A stretch of 64,000 nucleotides of DNA. It comes from Halobacillus kuroshimensis DSM 18393. Lineage in GTDB: Bacteria > Bacillota > Bacilli > Bacillales > Halobacillaceae. Shown here piece after piece: positions 15,315 through 24,884 of this stretch. The translations under genes and the position numbers were made by a program. Every line of letters starts with the position of its first letter. Positions within the stretch are counted from its first letter, which is position 1. Where the stretch lies: positions 1 through 64,000 of the forward strand of contig NZ_AUDY01000015.1 in the NCBI RefSeq assembly GCF_000425705.1, read 5' to 3'. The notes below the pieces were generated by a model, which saw only the letters and a program-made list of their open reading frames with translations, ran no database searches and was not told the origin of the DNA.

Positions 15315-18300
15315 CGGTCTCCACCTCCACCTCGAGTGGTCCATCAAAGAAGTACAGGCACGTATTCCGTACCGGCTGCTTCCAGATTTTTTCGAGAGCC
15401 GTTTTATATAACCCGAGCTGGGTCCGGTAACGATCGGCCAATTTCTGTGCGGCCTTCTCCCCCTGCTCAGGAATCTGGTCAGATTTGTAATCAAGAATCA
15501 TCCATCCATCCTCATAAGGAATCACCACATCAATCACCCCTTGGATGAATACCTGCTCCTCTGTTTCTGTTTCCCACTTGGCATACACTTCGTGGGCCGG
15601 CAGCGTCAAACTGAAGGGGATCTCCCGTTCAATCGTCTCCGCATTCAGCACCATGGCTCCGACAGATGTATGGAAGAATTGCGCGACGGCTTCGGGGTCC
15701 ACCGCATCGGCTTCCTCCCTGCGCATAATTTCCTTGAGCACCAGGTGTTCCACATACTCTTCTACTTCGGCTGCTGTCCATACTTTTGTAAAAGGAAGAT
15801 GCTGCATGACGGTGTGCATGGCTGTTCCCCGCTCCGCTGCTGTCAGCTTTTTCTCTTCCTGCATGAAACGCGGGCGCCTGACAATCGGGGCACGGTAAGG
15901 AGTTAACAGCTGGTCACCGGCGTATTCATCAAGCGTCTCCCGCTGGCGTTTCATTTCCGTTACTGTCTGCTTCGCTCTCGTATAAGCGGCCTGCTCGTGA
16001 GGATAGACAAAGTTCAGCCGCTCCACATAAGAAGGATCCACATCCGCTTCCACGTCCACCTGCGTCCACTCCTCGACCGCCGTCTGCAGTTCTTCATCCC
16101 GCTTCTCCGTCACTTCGTCAAGCACATTGAATTCACTCCCGTGGGCGATATGAACCTTCCACTGCGAGTGGTCATACTGGATGGCTTCAGCGGTCTGCAC
16201 TTCCATTTCTCCCCGGAGCTCATCTGCCTGGTGGTGGCGGATCAAGGCAGGACCGATCCAGTCAAGGTAGGATTTTGCCTCGAGCCGGTCATGTGGAGGA
16301 AGGACCCAGTCCTTGACGTCGGCCGCCAGCTGCCACTTTTTCTGCTTTTTATCAAAAGAAGCAACATTCCCCACCATAACAAGCTTTTCCTTCGCTCTCG
16401 TCAAGGCCACGTACATGACCCGCATTTCCTCAGCCAGAAGCTCCCTGCGCTTCGCTTCCTTCAACGCGTGATAGGCAAGCGTCGGATACATGAGCCGCTT
16501 CTGCGGGTTAATATATCTTGTACCGAACCCGTAATCTTTATGAAGCAGGTACCGGTTTTTCAAATCCATCATATTGAACTGCTTGTCGACAGCTCCAAGA
16601 ATGACAAACGGAAATTCCAGCCCTTTACTTTTGTGAATGGTCATGATCCGGACAACGTCCTCCTGCTCACCGAGCGCACGGGCCGCCCCGAGATCATCGC
16701 CCCGCTCTTCAATCCGCTCGATAAACCGTAGAAAACGGAACAATCCCCGGAAGGACGTTGCTTCATAAGAACGGGCCCGGTCATACAAGGCACGGAGGTT
16801 GGCCTGGCGCTGACGTCCACCCGGCATACCACCGACAAAATCGTAATAGCCTGTTTCTCTGTAAATCTCCCAGATCAACTCCGACAAGGCCCCCTGGCGC
16901 GCCCGTTCCCGGAAGCTTTTCAACAATTTGAGAAAATCATCCACTTTACGATCCAGCTCATTATTTCCCACATAAGCCTGCATCGCTTCATAGTAGGTGG
17001 AGCGTTTTTTCGCCAGACGGATCTGCGCAAGCTCATCCTCATTCAGTCCGACAATCGGCGATTTTAATACCGAAGCTAGTGGGATATCCTGCATCGGGTT
17101 ATCAATCACCTTCAGCATACTCAGCATCACCTTGATTTCGATCGCTTCAAAATATCCGGTTGAAAGTTCCGCATAAACCGGAATCCCCTGCTGTTTCAGT
17201 TCATCAACGATTGTCGGAGCCCAGGTCATGGAACGCATCAAAATGACGATGTCCCTGTATTGGATCGACCGTTTCGTTCCGGTCTCCTTGTCGACCACCT
17301 GAACAGGATCCCCACCTTCATACCCGAGCCAGCGCCGGATCATTTTTCCGTAGGCCCGTGCTTCCAGCTGCGCCTTTTCCAAATCTTTGTAGGCTTCGTC
17401 ATCTTCCGAGTCCCCTTCCTGGGACTCTCGGTCAATAACAAAAAGCTCAGCCTCGGTATCATCCGAAGTCAATTCATCATAAATCGTGTTGCTGTAAATG
17501 AGTTCGGCTTCTTTCTCATATTCCATCTCCCCGACTTCCTCGTCGAGCACCTGACGAAAAATGTAGTTTGCCGCATCCAGCACCTGCTTCCGACTTCTGA
17601 AGTTACGGGCGAGATCGATACGCTCCCCCACACTTCCTTCCGCAGCGTAAGCCTTGTATTTATTTAAAAACAACGAAGGTTCGGCGTGGCGGAAACGGTA
17701 AATGCTCTGCTTCACATCCCCCACCATGAAGAGATGACCGGCGTCTTTCCCCTCGGTCAACAGGCGGAGCAGCGTCTCCTGCACAAGGTTGGTATCCTGA
17801 TATTCATCAATCAGCACTTCAGAAAACTGGCGCTGAAAGCCCTCCGCCACCGGTGAAGCCGCCAGTACCTCAGAGGAGGCGGATTCATCAAGAAGGATAT
17901 TGAGGCAGTAGTGTTCCAAATCGGAAAAGTCGACGATCGCCTTTTCTTTTTTCAACTGCTCGTAGCGCTGCTTAAAGTCCTTAACGATGATGACCAGCTG
18001 TTCCATGACCGGATACAGGTCCTTCATATCCTTCAGATAGCTTTCCAGGGTACGGGAAAACCACTCGTCCCTCAACTCATTCCACCGCTTCTTATACCGG
18101 TCGCGGATTTTCTTCGCTTCATCCTTTTTCTCTTCATCTGCGTCCATTTTCTTTCTGGAAAGAGCTTTGAATTTCTGTCCTTCCATGAACGCCTGAAGCT
18201 CAGACCACGAATGGGCAAGCGCCCCCTTCGCCTGCTGGATGAGTTCAAGATCACCTTCTGCGGTTTCTCCGTATGCATACGGGCCGTCCGGCTCCCTGGT

Positions 18301-19017
18301 AAGATCGAGCATCTGCCGGGCCTCGGTTTCCATCGCCTTCAGCTGGCTGGATACTTCCTGCTTCAACAGGTCGAGCCACACCAGCTGTTCTTCTTCCTCA
18401 TCTTCACGCACATCATACATGGCTGCCATTTGATCAAGCCATTGGTCCGGCCACGGGTTCTGTGTAGCAAACGTATAAAGATCAAGCACGAGTTTTTCCA
18501 CATCCAGGTCGCTGCGGTCGCTGGAAAAGCGTTCCACAACGTCAAAGAACCGTTCCTGCTCTTCTCCATCTCTGCCGTACCAGTCCTCAAACAGATCCTC
18601 CAGGACTTCCTGCTGGATAAGATCAGCCTCCACTGTGTCCGCAATACGGAAGCCGGGATCAAGGTCCAGCATATAGGCATACCGCCGCACCACGTCCATA
18701 CAGAAAGCGTGCAGCGTTGAAATCGACGCATTCTGCAGCAGAGCCAGCTGCTTTTTTAAGTGATGGGAGCCCGGATTGTCCTCAAGGGCTTTGGCAAGCG
18801 CCTGTCCGACCCTGTTCCGCATCTCCTGAGCGGCCGCATTTGTGAAGGTCACAACAAGCAGGGAGTCGATATCCACGGGATTCTCCTTATGCAGCAGCTT
18901 TTGAATGATCCGTTCAACGAGGACGGCCGTTTTCCCAGAACCAGCCGCCGCTGCTACGAGGATGTCGGAGCCGTGCGAGTAAATGGCCCGTTCCTGTTCT
19001 TTTGTCCAGCTGACCAT
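15298..19017 (-). CDS. addA: ATP-dependent helicase/nuclease subunit A
   Basis: 1239 residues (B. subtilis AddA about 1232). With AddB it processes double-strand DNA ends, unwinding and degrading them until a Chi site, then loading RecA. It is a UvrD-type superfamily 1 helicase. Motifs seen: Walker A AAAAGSGKTAVLVERI near residue 22, VTFTNAAAQEMRNRV, Walker B VLIDEYQDTN, GDVKQSIYRFRHAEP, IMTIHKSKGLEFP and YVALTRAKEKLV. A RecB-type nuclease is at the C-terminus (MILDYKSDQ, the DYK triad). The start codon shares one base with the addB stop (TAATG), so translation is tightly coupled. Confidence 0.97.
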   Translation of the reverse strand: MVSWTKEQERAIYSHGSDILVAAAAGSGKTAVLVERIIQKLLHKENPVDIDSLLVVTFTNAAAQEMRNRVGQALAKALEDNPGSHHLKKQLALLQNASISTLHAFCMDVVRRYAYMLDLDPGFRIADTVEADLIQQEVLEDLFEDWYGRDGEEQERFFDVVERFSSDRSDLDVEKLVLDLYTFATQNPWPDQWLDQMAAMYDVREDEEEEQLVWLDLLKQEVSSQLKAMETEARQMLDLTREPDGPYAYGETAEGDLELIQQAKGALAHSWSELQAFMEGQKFKALSRKKMDADEEKKDEAKKIRDRYKKRWNELRDEWFSRTLESYLKDMKDLYPVMEQLVIIVKDFKQRYEQLKKEKAIVDFSDLEHYCLNILLDESASSEVLAASPVAEGFQRQFSEVLIDEYQDTNLVQETLLRLLTEGKDAGHLFMVGDVKQSIYRFRHAEPSLFLNKYKAYAAEGSVGERIDLARNFRSRKQVLDAANYIFRQVLDEEVGEMEYEKEAELIYSNTIYDELTSDDTEAELFVIDRESQEGDSEDDEAYKDLEKAQLEARAYGKMIRRWLGYEGGDPVQVVDKETGTKRSIQYRDIVILMRSMTWAPTIVDELKQQGIPVYAELSTGYFEAIEIKVMLSMLKVIDNPMQDIPLASVLKSPIVGLNEDELAQIRLAKKRSTYYEAMQAYVGNNELDRKVDDFLKLLKSFRERARQGALSELIWEIYRETGYYDFVGGMPGGRQRQANLRALYDRARSYEATSFRGLFRFLRFIERIEERGDDLGAARALGEQEDVVRIMTIHKSKGLEFPFVILGAVDKQFNMMDLKNRYLLHKDYGFGTRYINPQKRLMYPTLAYHALKEAKRRELLAEEMRVMYVALTRAKEKLVMVGNVASFDKKQKKWQLAADVKDWVLPPHDRLEAKSYLDWIGPALIRHHQADELRGEMEVQTAEAIQYDHSQWKVHIAHGSEFNVLDEVTEKRDEELQTAVEEWTQVDVEADVDPSYVERLNFVYPHEQAAYTRAKQTVTEMKRQRETLDEYAGDQLLTPYRAPIVRRPRFMQEEKKLTAAERGTAMHTVMQHLPFTKVWTAAEVEEYVEHLVLKEIMRREEADAVDPEAVAQFFHTSVGAMVLNAETIEREIPFSLTLPAHEVYAKWETETEEQVFIQGVIDVVIPYEDGWMILDYKSDQIPEQGEKAAQKLADRYRTQLGLYKTALEKIWKQPVRNTCLYFFDGPLEVEVETDGGNV

Positions 19018-22000
19018 TATGAATTCTCCTTCCTTCCAGCCAGTCGTGCCAACACATCGTCATCGTTCAAGTCCTGCAGTTTGCGGTAGTCGTTCCCCTC
19101 AAGGGTCGGATCAAACTGACAGACGGAACGGAACGAGCAGTGTTCACACGCGACCTGCTGTTTCTTCTGATAGGGATCCAGTTCAATTGTTCCATTTGTA
19201 ATTTTCGTCCCTGCCTGACCCATCAATTCGCGGATATAGGCTTTCAGCTGTTCAAAACGTTCGGCATCGGCCGTTTTTGAACTCTTGTAAAAGCCGCCGT
19301 TCGCTTTCAGAGCCGCCGGGACAATCTGGCTGTATCCCTTGTCAAGACCCGTGTCCATCATCTGGACAACGCGTTCATTTTCCAGCAGGAGCCCCTGCAT
19401 TTTGAATTTCTTAAAGATTTCTTCTTCTATCTGCTGATCCTGCAGCAGCTGTTTCCCGGTAATCATCGGGTTGTGTACGTGGAAGTACAGGACCCCCGCC
19501 GGTGAAGCATTCATGCCGAGCCACTGCTCCGCATTCGTCAGGACGACGTCCAGATACGCGAGCATCTGCAGAGAAAGGCCGTAAAAAACATCGACCAGGT
19601 TCAAGCCTTTGCTGCTTGATTTATAGTCAATGATTCTAAGAAACAAATCTTCCTGAGACAAAGCTTTGTCGACCCTGTCAATCCGTCCGCGCAGCATCAG
19701 TTCATAGCCGTTCGGCAGATCAAGAGATAACGGGGGCAGCTCGGCACCTTCCGTCCCGAAACCAAGCTCAAGGCCGACGGGAGAGAAGCTGCTCTTCCGG
19801 GCCTGTTCACTGAGAACGAAAGCAGCTCTCGCAATGACCTGCTGAAGCTTCTTCTGAATATATTGATAGCGGTTGGAGCTTTTCAATATTTGGTTCTGCA
19901 GGATTGGAGCAAGGTAGGTTGTCGCCCGTTCCGCATACTGGTCCGTCTCCGGACGCTGCAGCTGGGAAAAATCGCGCCCTTCCTCCTTGATCCATTCGGT
20001 AATCTGCTTCAGCGCTTCGTGGAATAACTGCCCGATATCCGGGGCGTCCAGTTTATACGTACGCCGCTCTTCCAGGTTGAGGCTGTGCTGAGCAAAGTAC
20101 TGGTAGGAACAGCGGTGATACGTCTCAAGTCTGGAGACACTCGTTTTCAGCCTTTTATCAAACAGCTGGTTTGTCGTTTCCTCTTTCAAATCGACCGGCT
20201 GATTTCGATAAAAGAGGCTTTGCAGCACGCGGTTCGTCAGCCCGTGGGCCGGCTCATGATCGATGTACCAGTTGAGCAGTTCCCACCAGACCGGCTGCAT
20301 CATGTACCCTTTCAAATATCTGGAAAACTGTGCCGTCAACGCCGATCGTGTTTTTGCCGGATTGGTAATAAACCGGCGTGCATCGTGGAGATCATCCGGC
20401 TCCTGCCACAATTCATGCTCCGTACAGCGCGGGAACAGTTCTTCGATCCGCTGAATGAGTGTCGCCGGTACTTTCGATTTTCCTTCTTCGTTGCTCAACG
20501 GATAACTCACCCATAGCTGCTCAGAAGCCATCGTCAAAGCAAGGTACACGTAAAAACGGTCGTCCAGCAGCTGCCGGCTGCTTCCGTCAGCAAGTTTCAA
20601 TCCGTGCTCAGCGAGAAGGGAGCGCTCCTGTTCGGAGATCATTCCGTCACCGGGCGGCTTCATCGGCCACATCCCATCCGTCACACCGAGCAGGAATCCG
20701 GCTTTGATACCCGTCATCCTGGAACGGTCGACACTCCCGATAATGACATGGTCCATGCTCGGAGGAACGTGGGCAAACGTGAGAGCCTCCAGTCCGCTGT
20801 CCAGCGTTTTCCGGAAGACCTGCAGCGACATTTTTTCCTCTCCGGCCATTTCCACCATTTCATCCAGCAGCTGCAGACATGCGTCCCACACCTGCTCCTG
20901 TTCACGCCCCCGCTCAATTTCTCCACGTTCATCATAATCGTTCCGCCACGTTTCCAGCTGTTCCGGAACACGAAGATTTTCAAGCCATTTATACAGCACC
21001 CCTGCTCTGCCTTCAATCGACTCTGCCGCACGCAGCTGTTCATCGAAGGACTGCAGAGCCTCACGTACCTGCTCCCGGTAAGCGTTGATCCGGTCCTGTT
21101 TTTCCTTCTCCTCATCCGTCTTGGACGCCTGTTCAAACCCGCGGAACCGCTGATATACCCAAGGTTCTTCCGAAAACCATTGACTTCGGGAGCGTATGCC
21201 GTATTCAAGCACATAGTTCTCCAGTTCATCAATGGCATCCTCTGTGAGCGGCCAGCGCGGATGGGATGCTGGAATAAATCCGGTCTTTAACAGACGGAAC
21301 ACCGCATCATAACGGAAGTTCCCTTCCACCACATCTAGTCCCGAACGAATCAGTTCAATCATTGGATGATTGAGCATCGTCCGTTTTTCATCAATAAACA
21401 CAGGAATACCATAATCATCAAACAAGGTTTCAATCAAACTGTGATACACATCCGGCTCCCGCATCAACACGGCCATATCCTTAAACCGATACCCCTGGTC
21501 GCGGACAAGCTCAAGAATTTTCTGCGCGACACCTTCAACTTCCGCCCGCGGATGGACGGCTTCCGCAATCGTTACAGGGACCTGACCAGGATAAGACTCA
21601 GCCGGGCGCACATCATAATACTTTTCCAAGTGAAGGAAGGCAGGATTATCTTTCATCCGACCCGCGGTATGATCAAGCACCTCCACGTCATCGACTGGCG
21701 TGCCCGCCTCCTCGGCCGTCCTTTTCAGGTCAAGGTAGGTCTGTTTCGTCTCATAAAACAAATCCAGCTCTGAGTTCCCTGTCTCTTCAGGATTTTCGGT
21801 CGTCAGAGTGACGTGGACGTTCTTCACCTTTTTCAATAACGCTTCGATGACCCCGTATTCCTGGGGTGTGAAGCTGTGGAAACCGTCAATATAGACTTCC
21901 GCATCTTCTAAATAACCGGCTTCCCCAATTTTTTCAGATAGAAGCTGAAGCTGATCCTCTCCGTCTATGTACTGCTCTCTTAGAGCATCTACTAGTTTGT

Positions 22001-22514
22001 CGTAAATATAGAAAAGGTCGTCCAGCTTTTCCTTCAGTCCTTCTTCCTGACTGGTGGAGTGAACGAACTGCTCCAGCGCATCCATCTGGGAACGAAGATC
22101 ATCAGGCGTAATCCGGTACCGTTTGAATTCGGTAATGATTCCTTCCAGCTGAGCAATGAACCCCTGCTTCTCAACAGCCTTCTGAAAGACGCGCCAGTCG
22201 GATGTGCGCTCTTCTACAATTTTCCTCAGCATCATCTGAACACCTGTTGAACTGATAAACTTCCTCGTTCCCCCGCCCGTTTCCTGAAGCACACGCCAGG
22301 CCAGGCGTGAAAAGCTGAAGACCTGGGCTCTGATCGATCCCTCCATACCTTCGCGTTTCAGCAGCCCGTATTCCTGCTGGAACGTCATTTGGTCAGGCAC
22401 AATATAGACAATGGCCGGACCGCGCGGGGCTTCCTGCAGACGCTGTTCGATTTCATCGAGGCAGCGCGTACTTTTCCCCGCTCCCGATCGGCCGATTAAA
22501 AAACGCAGACCCAT
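19017..22514 (-). CDS. addB: ATP-dependent helicase/nuclease subunit B
   Basis: 1165 residues, the same size as B. subtilis AddB. It carries an inactivated-helicase-like fold with an ATP-binding GRSGAGKST at residues 7-15, the Chi-recognition region, and a C-terminal nuclease with LRIIDYKSSSKG. Four cysteines of the family iron-sulfur cluster are visible: one in YHRCSYQYF and three in CEHCSFRSVC. The start MGLRFLIGRSG at 22514 is behind GGGAGCGG; a longer start nine codons upstream would place this site within the gene. First gene of addB-addA-yisB. Confidence 0.97.
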   Translation of the reverse strand: MGLRFLIGRSGAGKSTRCLDEIEQRLQEAPRGPAIVYIVPDQMTFQQEYGLLKREGMEGSIRAQVFSFSRLAWRVLQETGGGTRKFISSTGVQMMLRKIVEERTSDWRVFQKAVEKQGFIAQLEGIITEFKRYRITPDDLRSQMDALEQFVHSTSQEEGLKEKLDDLFYIYDKLVDALREQYIDGEDQLQLLSEKIGEAGYLEDAEVYIDGFHSFTPQEYGVIEALLKKVKNVHVTLTTENPEETGNSELDLFYETKQTYLDLKRTAEEAGTPVDDVEVLDHTAGRMKDNPAFLHLEKYYDVRPAESYPGQVPVTIAEAVHPRAEVEGVAQKILELVRDQGYRFKDMAVLMREPDVYHSLIETLFDDYGIPVFIDEKRTMLNHPMIELIRSGLDVVEGNFRYDAVFRLLKTGFIPASHPRWPLTEDAIDELENYVLEYGIRSRSQWFSEEPWVYQRFRGFEQASKTDEEKEKQDRINAYREQVREALQSFDEQLRAAESIEGRAGVLYKWLENLRVPEQLETWRNDYDERGEIERGREQEQVWDACLQLLDEMVEMAGEEKMSLQVFRKTLDSGLEALTFAHVPPSMDHVIIGSVDRSRMTGIKAGFLLGVTDGMWPMKPPGDGMISEQERSLLAEHGLKLADGSSRQLLDDRFYVYLALTMASEQLWVSYPLSNEEGKSKVPATLIQRIEELFPRCTEHELWQEPDDLHDARRFITNPAKTRSALTAQFSRYLKGYMMQPVWWELLNWYIDHEPAHGLTNRVLQSLFYRNQPVDLKEETTNQLFDKRLKTSVSRLETYHRCSYQYFAQHSLNLEERRTYKLDAPDIGQLFHEALKQITEWIKEEGRDFSQLQRPETDQYAERATTYLAPILQNQILKSSNRYQYIQKKLQQVIARAAFVLSEQARKSSFSPVGLELGFGTEGAELPPLSLDLPNGYELMLRGRIDRVDKALSQEDLFLRIIDYKSSSKGLNLVDVFYGLSLQMLAYLDVVLTNAEQWLGMNASPAGVLYFHVHNPMITGKQLLQDQQIEEEIFKKFKMQGLLLENERVVQMMDTGLDKGYSQIVPAALKANGGFYKSSKTADAERFEQLKAYIRELMGQAGTKITNGTIELDPYQKKQQVACEHCSFRSVCQFDPTLEGNDYRKLQDLNDDDVLARLAGRKENS

Positions 22515-23014
22515 CTTTTCCGCTCCCTTCTTTTTTTCCATACTGCTTCTATTTTATCACTTTTCCTCACCAAATGAAGAATCCCGTGACTCCGCAAAAG
22601 GAAGGTGTCCCCTCACCTCTCGTAGAGAAAGCCTTTGTTGTTGCTTCTGTCCCTTCAGGAGCACAGATCCTTCCCTTTCCGCAGACGAACGTCCAAGTCT
22701 CCTCGAGGAAGACCACCCTGACGGGGCTTTTTCCGCAGGAGTAGAAGGGGTGGCTCCTTTCGGGATCGAAACAGGCTCTTCTCCACCTGATTCGGATCAC
22801 GGCAATATTTTTTATGGGATGGAAAATGGACGTCACCAGTACCCGGACACGGACGCTTTTAACCCTGTTGAAAAATAAAAAGGGAATCATCTGTTTAACA
22901 GATGATCCCCTTTTGTCAGCATCTCATTGGGTAAAGGCCTATGGAAGGTTTTGCAGGGTCGTCTGCAGGAACAGATCATCTCCCTGCCCAAGGTCCGCTG
23001 AAGCCGTTTCCCGG
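22515..23014. other. Non-coding gap with two decayed repeat copies and the lepB terminator
   Basis: About 500 bases lie between addB and lepB. Minus-strand bases 22669-22750 read ACTCCTGCGGAAAAAG ... GGTGGTCTTCCTCGAGGAG ... TGCGGAAAGGGA, which lines up with the repeat at 45.24 kb (copy E). Bases 22962-23014 (TGCAGGAACAG ... GCTGAAGCCGTTTCCCGG) resemble the end of the same family (copy D). A 107-codon open frame here has no ribosome-binding site and looks accidental. Confidence 0.45.
22877..22914 (-). terminator. Terminator downstream of lepB
   Basis: AAAAGGGAATCATCTG and CAGATGATCCCCTTTT pair with one mismatch. On the minus strand the stem is followed by TTTTTATTTTT. Confidence 0.75.
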
Positions 23015-23554
23015 CTATTTAAACTGTAATCCAAGCTGACTGAACGGCCAGTAGCGGACATCCACTTTCCCGACAACCGTCTCTTCCGATACAAAACCGA
23101 AGTAGCGGCTGTCCAGACTGTCTCTGCGGTTATCCCCCATGACGAACAACTGCCCTTCCGGTACCGTTGTGGACCCTGTCACTTCCTCCAGCGTGAAGTC
23201 CTCCGTAAAAGGAAGGCCGTCACTGGGACGAAGATCATCAAGGTAGCTTTCATCCATAAGGACACCGTTCACGTAGAGCTGGTCATTCTTAAACTCTATT
23301 TCATCACCGGGAATGCCGATGACCCGTTTGACATAGTCTTCATCTTCATTAGCATGGAACACAATGACCTGCTGCCTGTCTATCTCGCTCCAGTCATACA
23401 CGGCTTTGTTCACCATCAAAAGGTTGCCGTCATACAGAGTGGGCTCCATAGACTCCCCATCGACGACATAACTCGCAAATAAGTAGGACCGGAAAACAAA
23501 CGCCAGCAGAAGGGCAAGCAGGACAGTCCGTATCCATTTCAGGTATGTTTTCAT
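23015..23554 (-). CDS. lepB: Signal peptidase I
   Basis: 179 residues. A single N-terminal membrane anchor (WIRTVLLALLLAFVFRSYLFA) places the catalytic domain outside. The Ser/Lys dyad motifs are present: VDGESMEPTL with the nucleophilic Ser around residue 43, and DYVKRVIGIPGD with the general-base Lys. The box GDNRRDSLDSRYFGFV near the end is diagnostic for SipS-type enzymes. It cleaves signal peptides of secreted proteins. Start ATG 23554 follows GGAGGAG with ideal spacing; earlier in-frame ATGs lack a site. Its place between yhjE and addB matches B. subtilis sipV (yhjF). Confidence 0.93.
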   Translation of the reverse strand: MKTYLKWIRTVLLALLLAFVFRSYLFASYVVDGESMEPTLYDGNLLMVNKAVYDWSEIDRQQVIVFHANEDEDYVKRVIGIPGDEIEFKNDQLYVNGVLMDESYLDDLRPSDGLPFTEDFTLEEVTGSTTVPEGQLFVMGDNRRDSLDSRYFGFVSEETVVGKVDVRYWPFSQLGLQFK

Positions 23555-23608
23555 GGTCTGCTCCTCCATGTGTTGGTCTATCCACATTTTACCCGCAATG
23601 GAACGAAC

Positions 23609-24256
23609 TTAATCGTCACGGTGCACTTTCCGCTCTGCCTTCCTCTGAATCCGCCCCTCCAGATATTTTCCGAGAATCCAGAATAGAAGAATACAGATAC
23701 CGACGACAATCGATTTCACCGGATTCTGGGCGAATGAGGCAATGCTTGAGCCCACATAGGAGATGGTGAAGATCATCACCGATTTTCCTAATAGAACAGC
23801 AAGAATAAACTGCTGGCGGCTGACTTTGGACAAACCGGAAACGACATTGATGACCGCGGAAGGCGAAAAAGGAAAGCACATGAGCAGAAACAAAGGCCCG
23901 AAGCCGTGTTCCTCCACCCAGACGACGACCCGTTTCACCTGCTTCTGTTCTGTAATGGCGCGGAACGGCTTTTTATCTCCGAGCCTGCGGATGATGAGAA
24001 AAACACTGACCGCACCGATCACCGAGCCGATCCAGGAATATAAAAATCCGCGGAACAGCCCGTACACCACTGAATTGGCCAGCACAAAGGCCACTAAGGG
24101 TAGAACAGGAAGAAAGGCTTCCAGCAGTGGAAGAAGAATGCCGGGAAGCGGACCGAGGCGATCCAGCTCCTCCAGCTGGCGGATGATATAATCAAACAGC
24201 TGATCGTTCTCAGCTAAATGCCGCCATTGATTGATTTTTTCAAATACAGCATCCAT
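23609..24256 (-). CDS. yhjE: YhjE, TVP38/TMEM64 (DedA-like) membrane protein
   Basis: 215 residues with five or six hydrophobic segments. The family core is visible in EAFLPVLPLVAFVLANSVVYG, WIGSVIGAVSVFLIIRRLG, a re-entrant-loop-like stretch GFGPLFLLMCFPFSPSAVINVVSGLSKV, and KSVMIFTISYVGS. These proteins belong to the VTT/SNARE-associated group, whose bacterial members are linked to lipid-carrier and membrane homeostasis. The start at 24256 (MDAVFEK) uses AAGGAG seven bases upstream. It lies upstream of lepB on the same strand with a 54-base gap. Confidence 0.88.
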   Translation of the reverse strand: MDAVFEKINQWRHLAENDQLFDYIIRQLEELDRLGPLPGILLPLLEAFLPVLPLVAFVLANSVVYGLFRGFLYSWIGSVIGAVSVFLIIRRLGDKKPFRAITEQKQVKRVVVWVEEHGFGPLFLLMCFPFSPSAVINVVSGLSKVSRQQFILAVLLGKSVMIFTISYVGSSIASFAQNPVKSIVVGICILLFWILGKYLEGRIQRKAERKVHRDD

Positions 24257-24421
24257 GATGAAGCTCCTTATGTACACCTATGAAGAGGGGTTTTCTTTTT
24301 ATTTTATAGGATAGGTATCCCCTCTGCCCAGTCTGTTTAATCAAGATTCCCGAGACTTTCCCCCGCTGCCACTTTTAACCTCTTCGAAAAAACAGGTTGC
24401 ATAAAAAGGATGTCTGCGTGG

Positions 24422-24449
24422 TATAATACAAAACAAGAACGTTTGTTCG
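24422..24449 (+). promoter_or_regulatory. Extended -10 promoter and LexA (DinR) box of yhjD
   Basis: TGG-TATAAT (the hexamer at 24422-24427) is an extended -10. Nine bases after it comes AGAACGTTTGTTCG (24436-24449), which differs at one base from the Gram-positive LexA consensus CGAAC-N4-GTTCG. LexA bound at the transcription start would block initiation, so the gene should be SOS-induced. Confidence 0.7.
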
Positions 24450-24467
24450 TATTCGGAGGGGAATGAC

Positions 24468-24884
24468 ATGAGGTACTTAAAACAGAAAGAATTGGATCTC
24501 GCTTCCCGCTACTTGTTTTTATCTATGGCGGTTACAGTCATCAGGCAGGATCGGAAACACGTGGAACAGGGGAAATTTAAAATAAAGGAGCCGTACATGG
24601 AGCTGCTCGGTAAAATGGAGCTGGAAGCGCGCCAGGAACGAAAAGAGCTGAGAAAACAGATGGATGCCATGAAGATCCAGGTTGTGGAGTCCGGACGCAA
24701 TGATTCCTTCACGTCTTTTCTATTCCTTGCCCACGGCTATGAGGAAAAGCGGAACTACTTCAACCCGGCCATCCGCAAAAAGGTGGAAAACATTCTTTTT
24801 GAGCTTATGAAAAGGTCTCAGCAATCCGGTCCGCCCGTCGCTCAGAGGCAGCCGGCCCACCACGAAAACGGTCTTCGAGAATAA
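24468..24884 (+). CDS. yhjD: YhjD family protein
   Basis: 138 residues, soluble and charged, predicted mainly helical: LDLASRYLFLSMAVTVIRQDRKHVEQGKFKIKEPYMELL is followed by an amphipathic segment rich in E, R and K. The IKEPYMELL stretch and the position next to yhjE and comK point to B. subtilis YhjD, whose function I do not know. It is expressed from a promoter with a LexA box. GGAGGGG precedes the ATG. The last 80 bases overlap the 3' end of comK on the other strand, and no terminator lies directly after the stop. Confidence 0.72.
   Translation: MRYLKQKELDLASRYLFLSMAVTVIRQDRKHVEQGKFKIKEPYMELLGKMELEARQERKELRKQMDAMKIQVVESGRNDSFTSFLFLAHGYEEKRNYFNPAIRKKVENILFELMKRSQQSGPPVAQRQPAHHENGLRE

Noticed and set aside
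20604-21290. Plus-strand 228-codon frame inside addB
   Set aside because: Codon content and lack of a start signal mark it as the complement of the addB coding sequence; same for long plus-strand frames inside addA, the hem genes and yhaN.
22567-22890. Minus-strand 107-codon frame between addB and lepB
   Set aside because: No ribosome-binding site or recognisable protein features. It overlaps a decayed repeat and the stem of a terminator.
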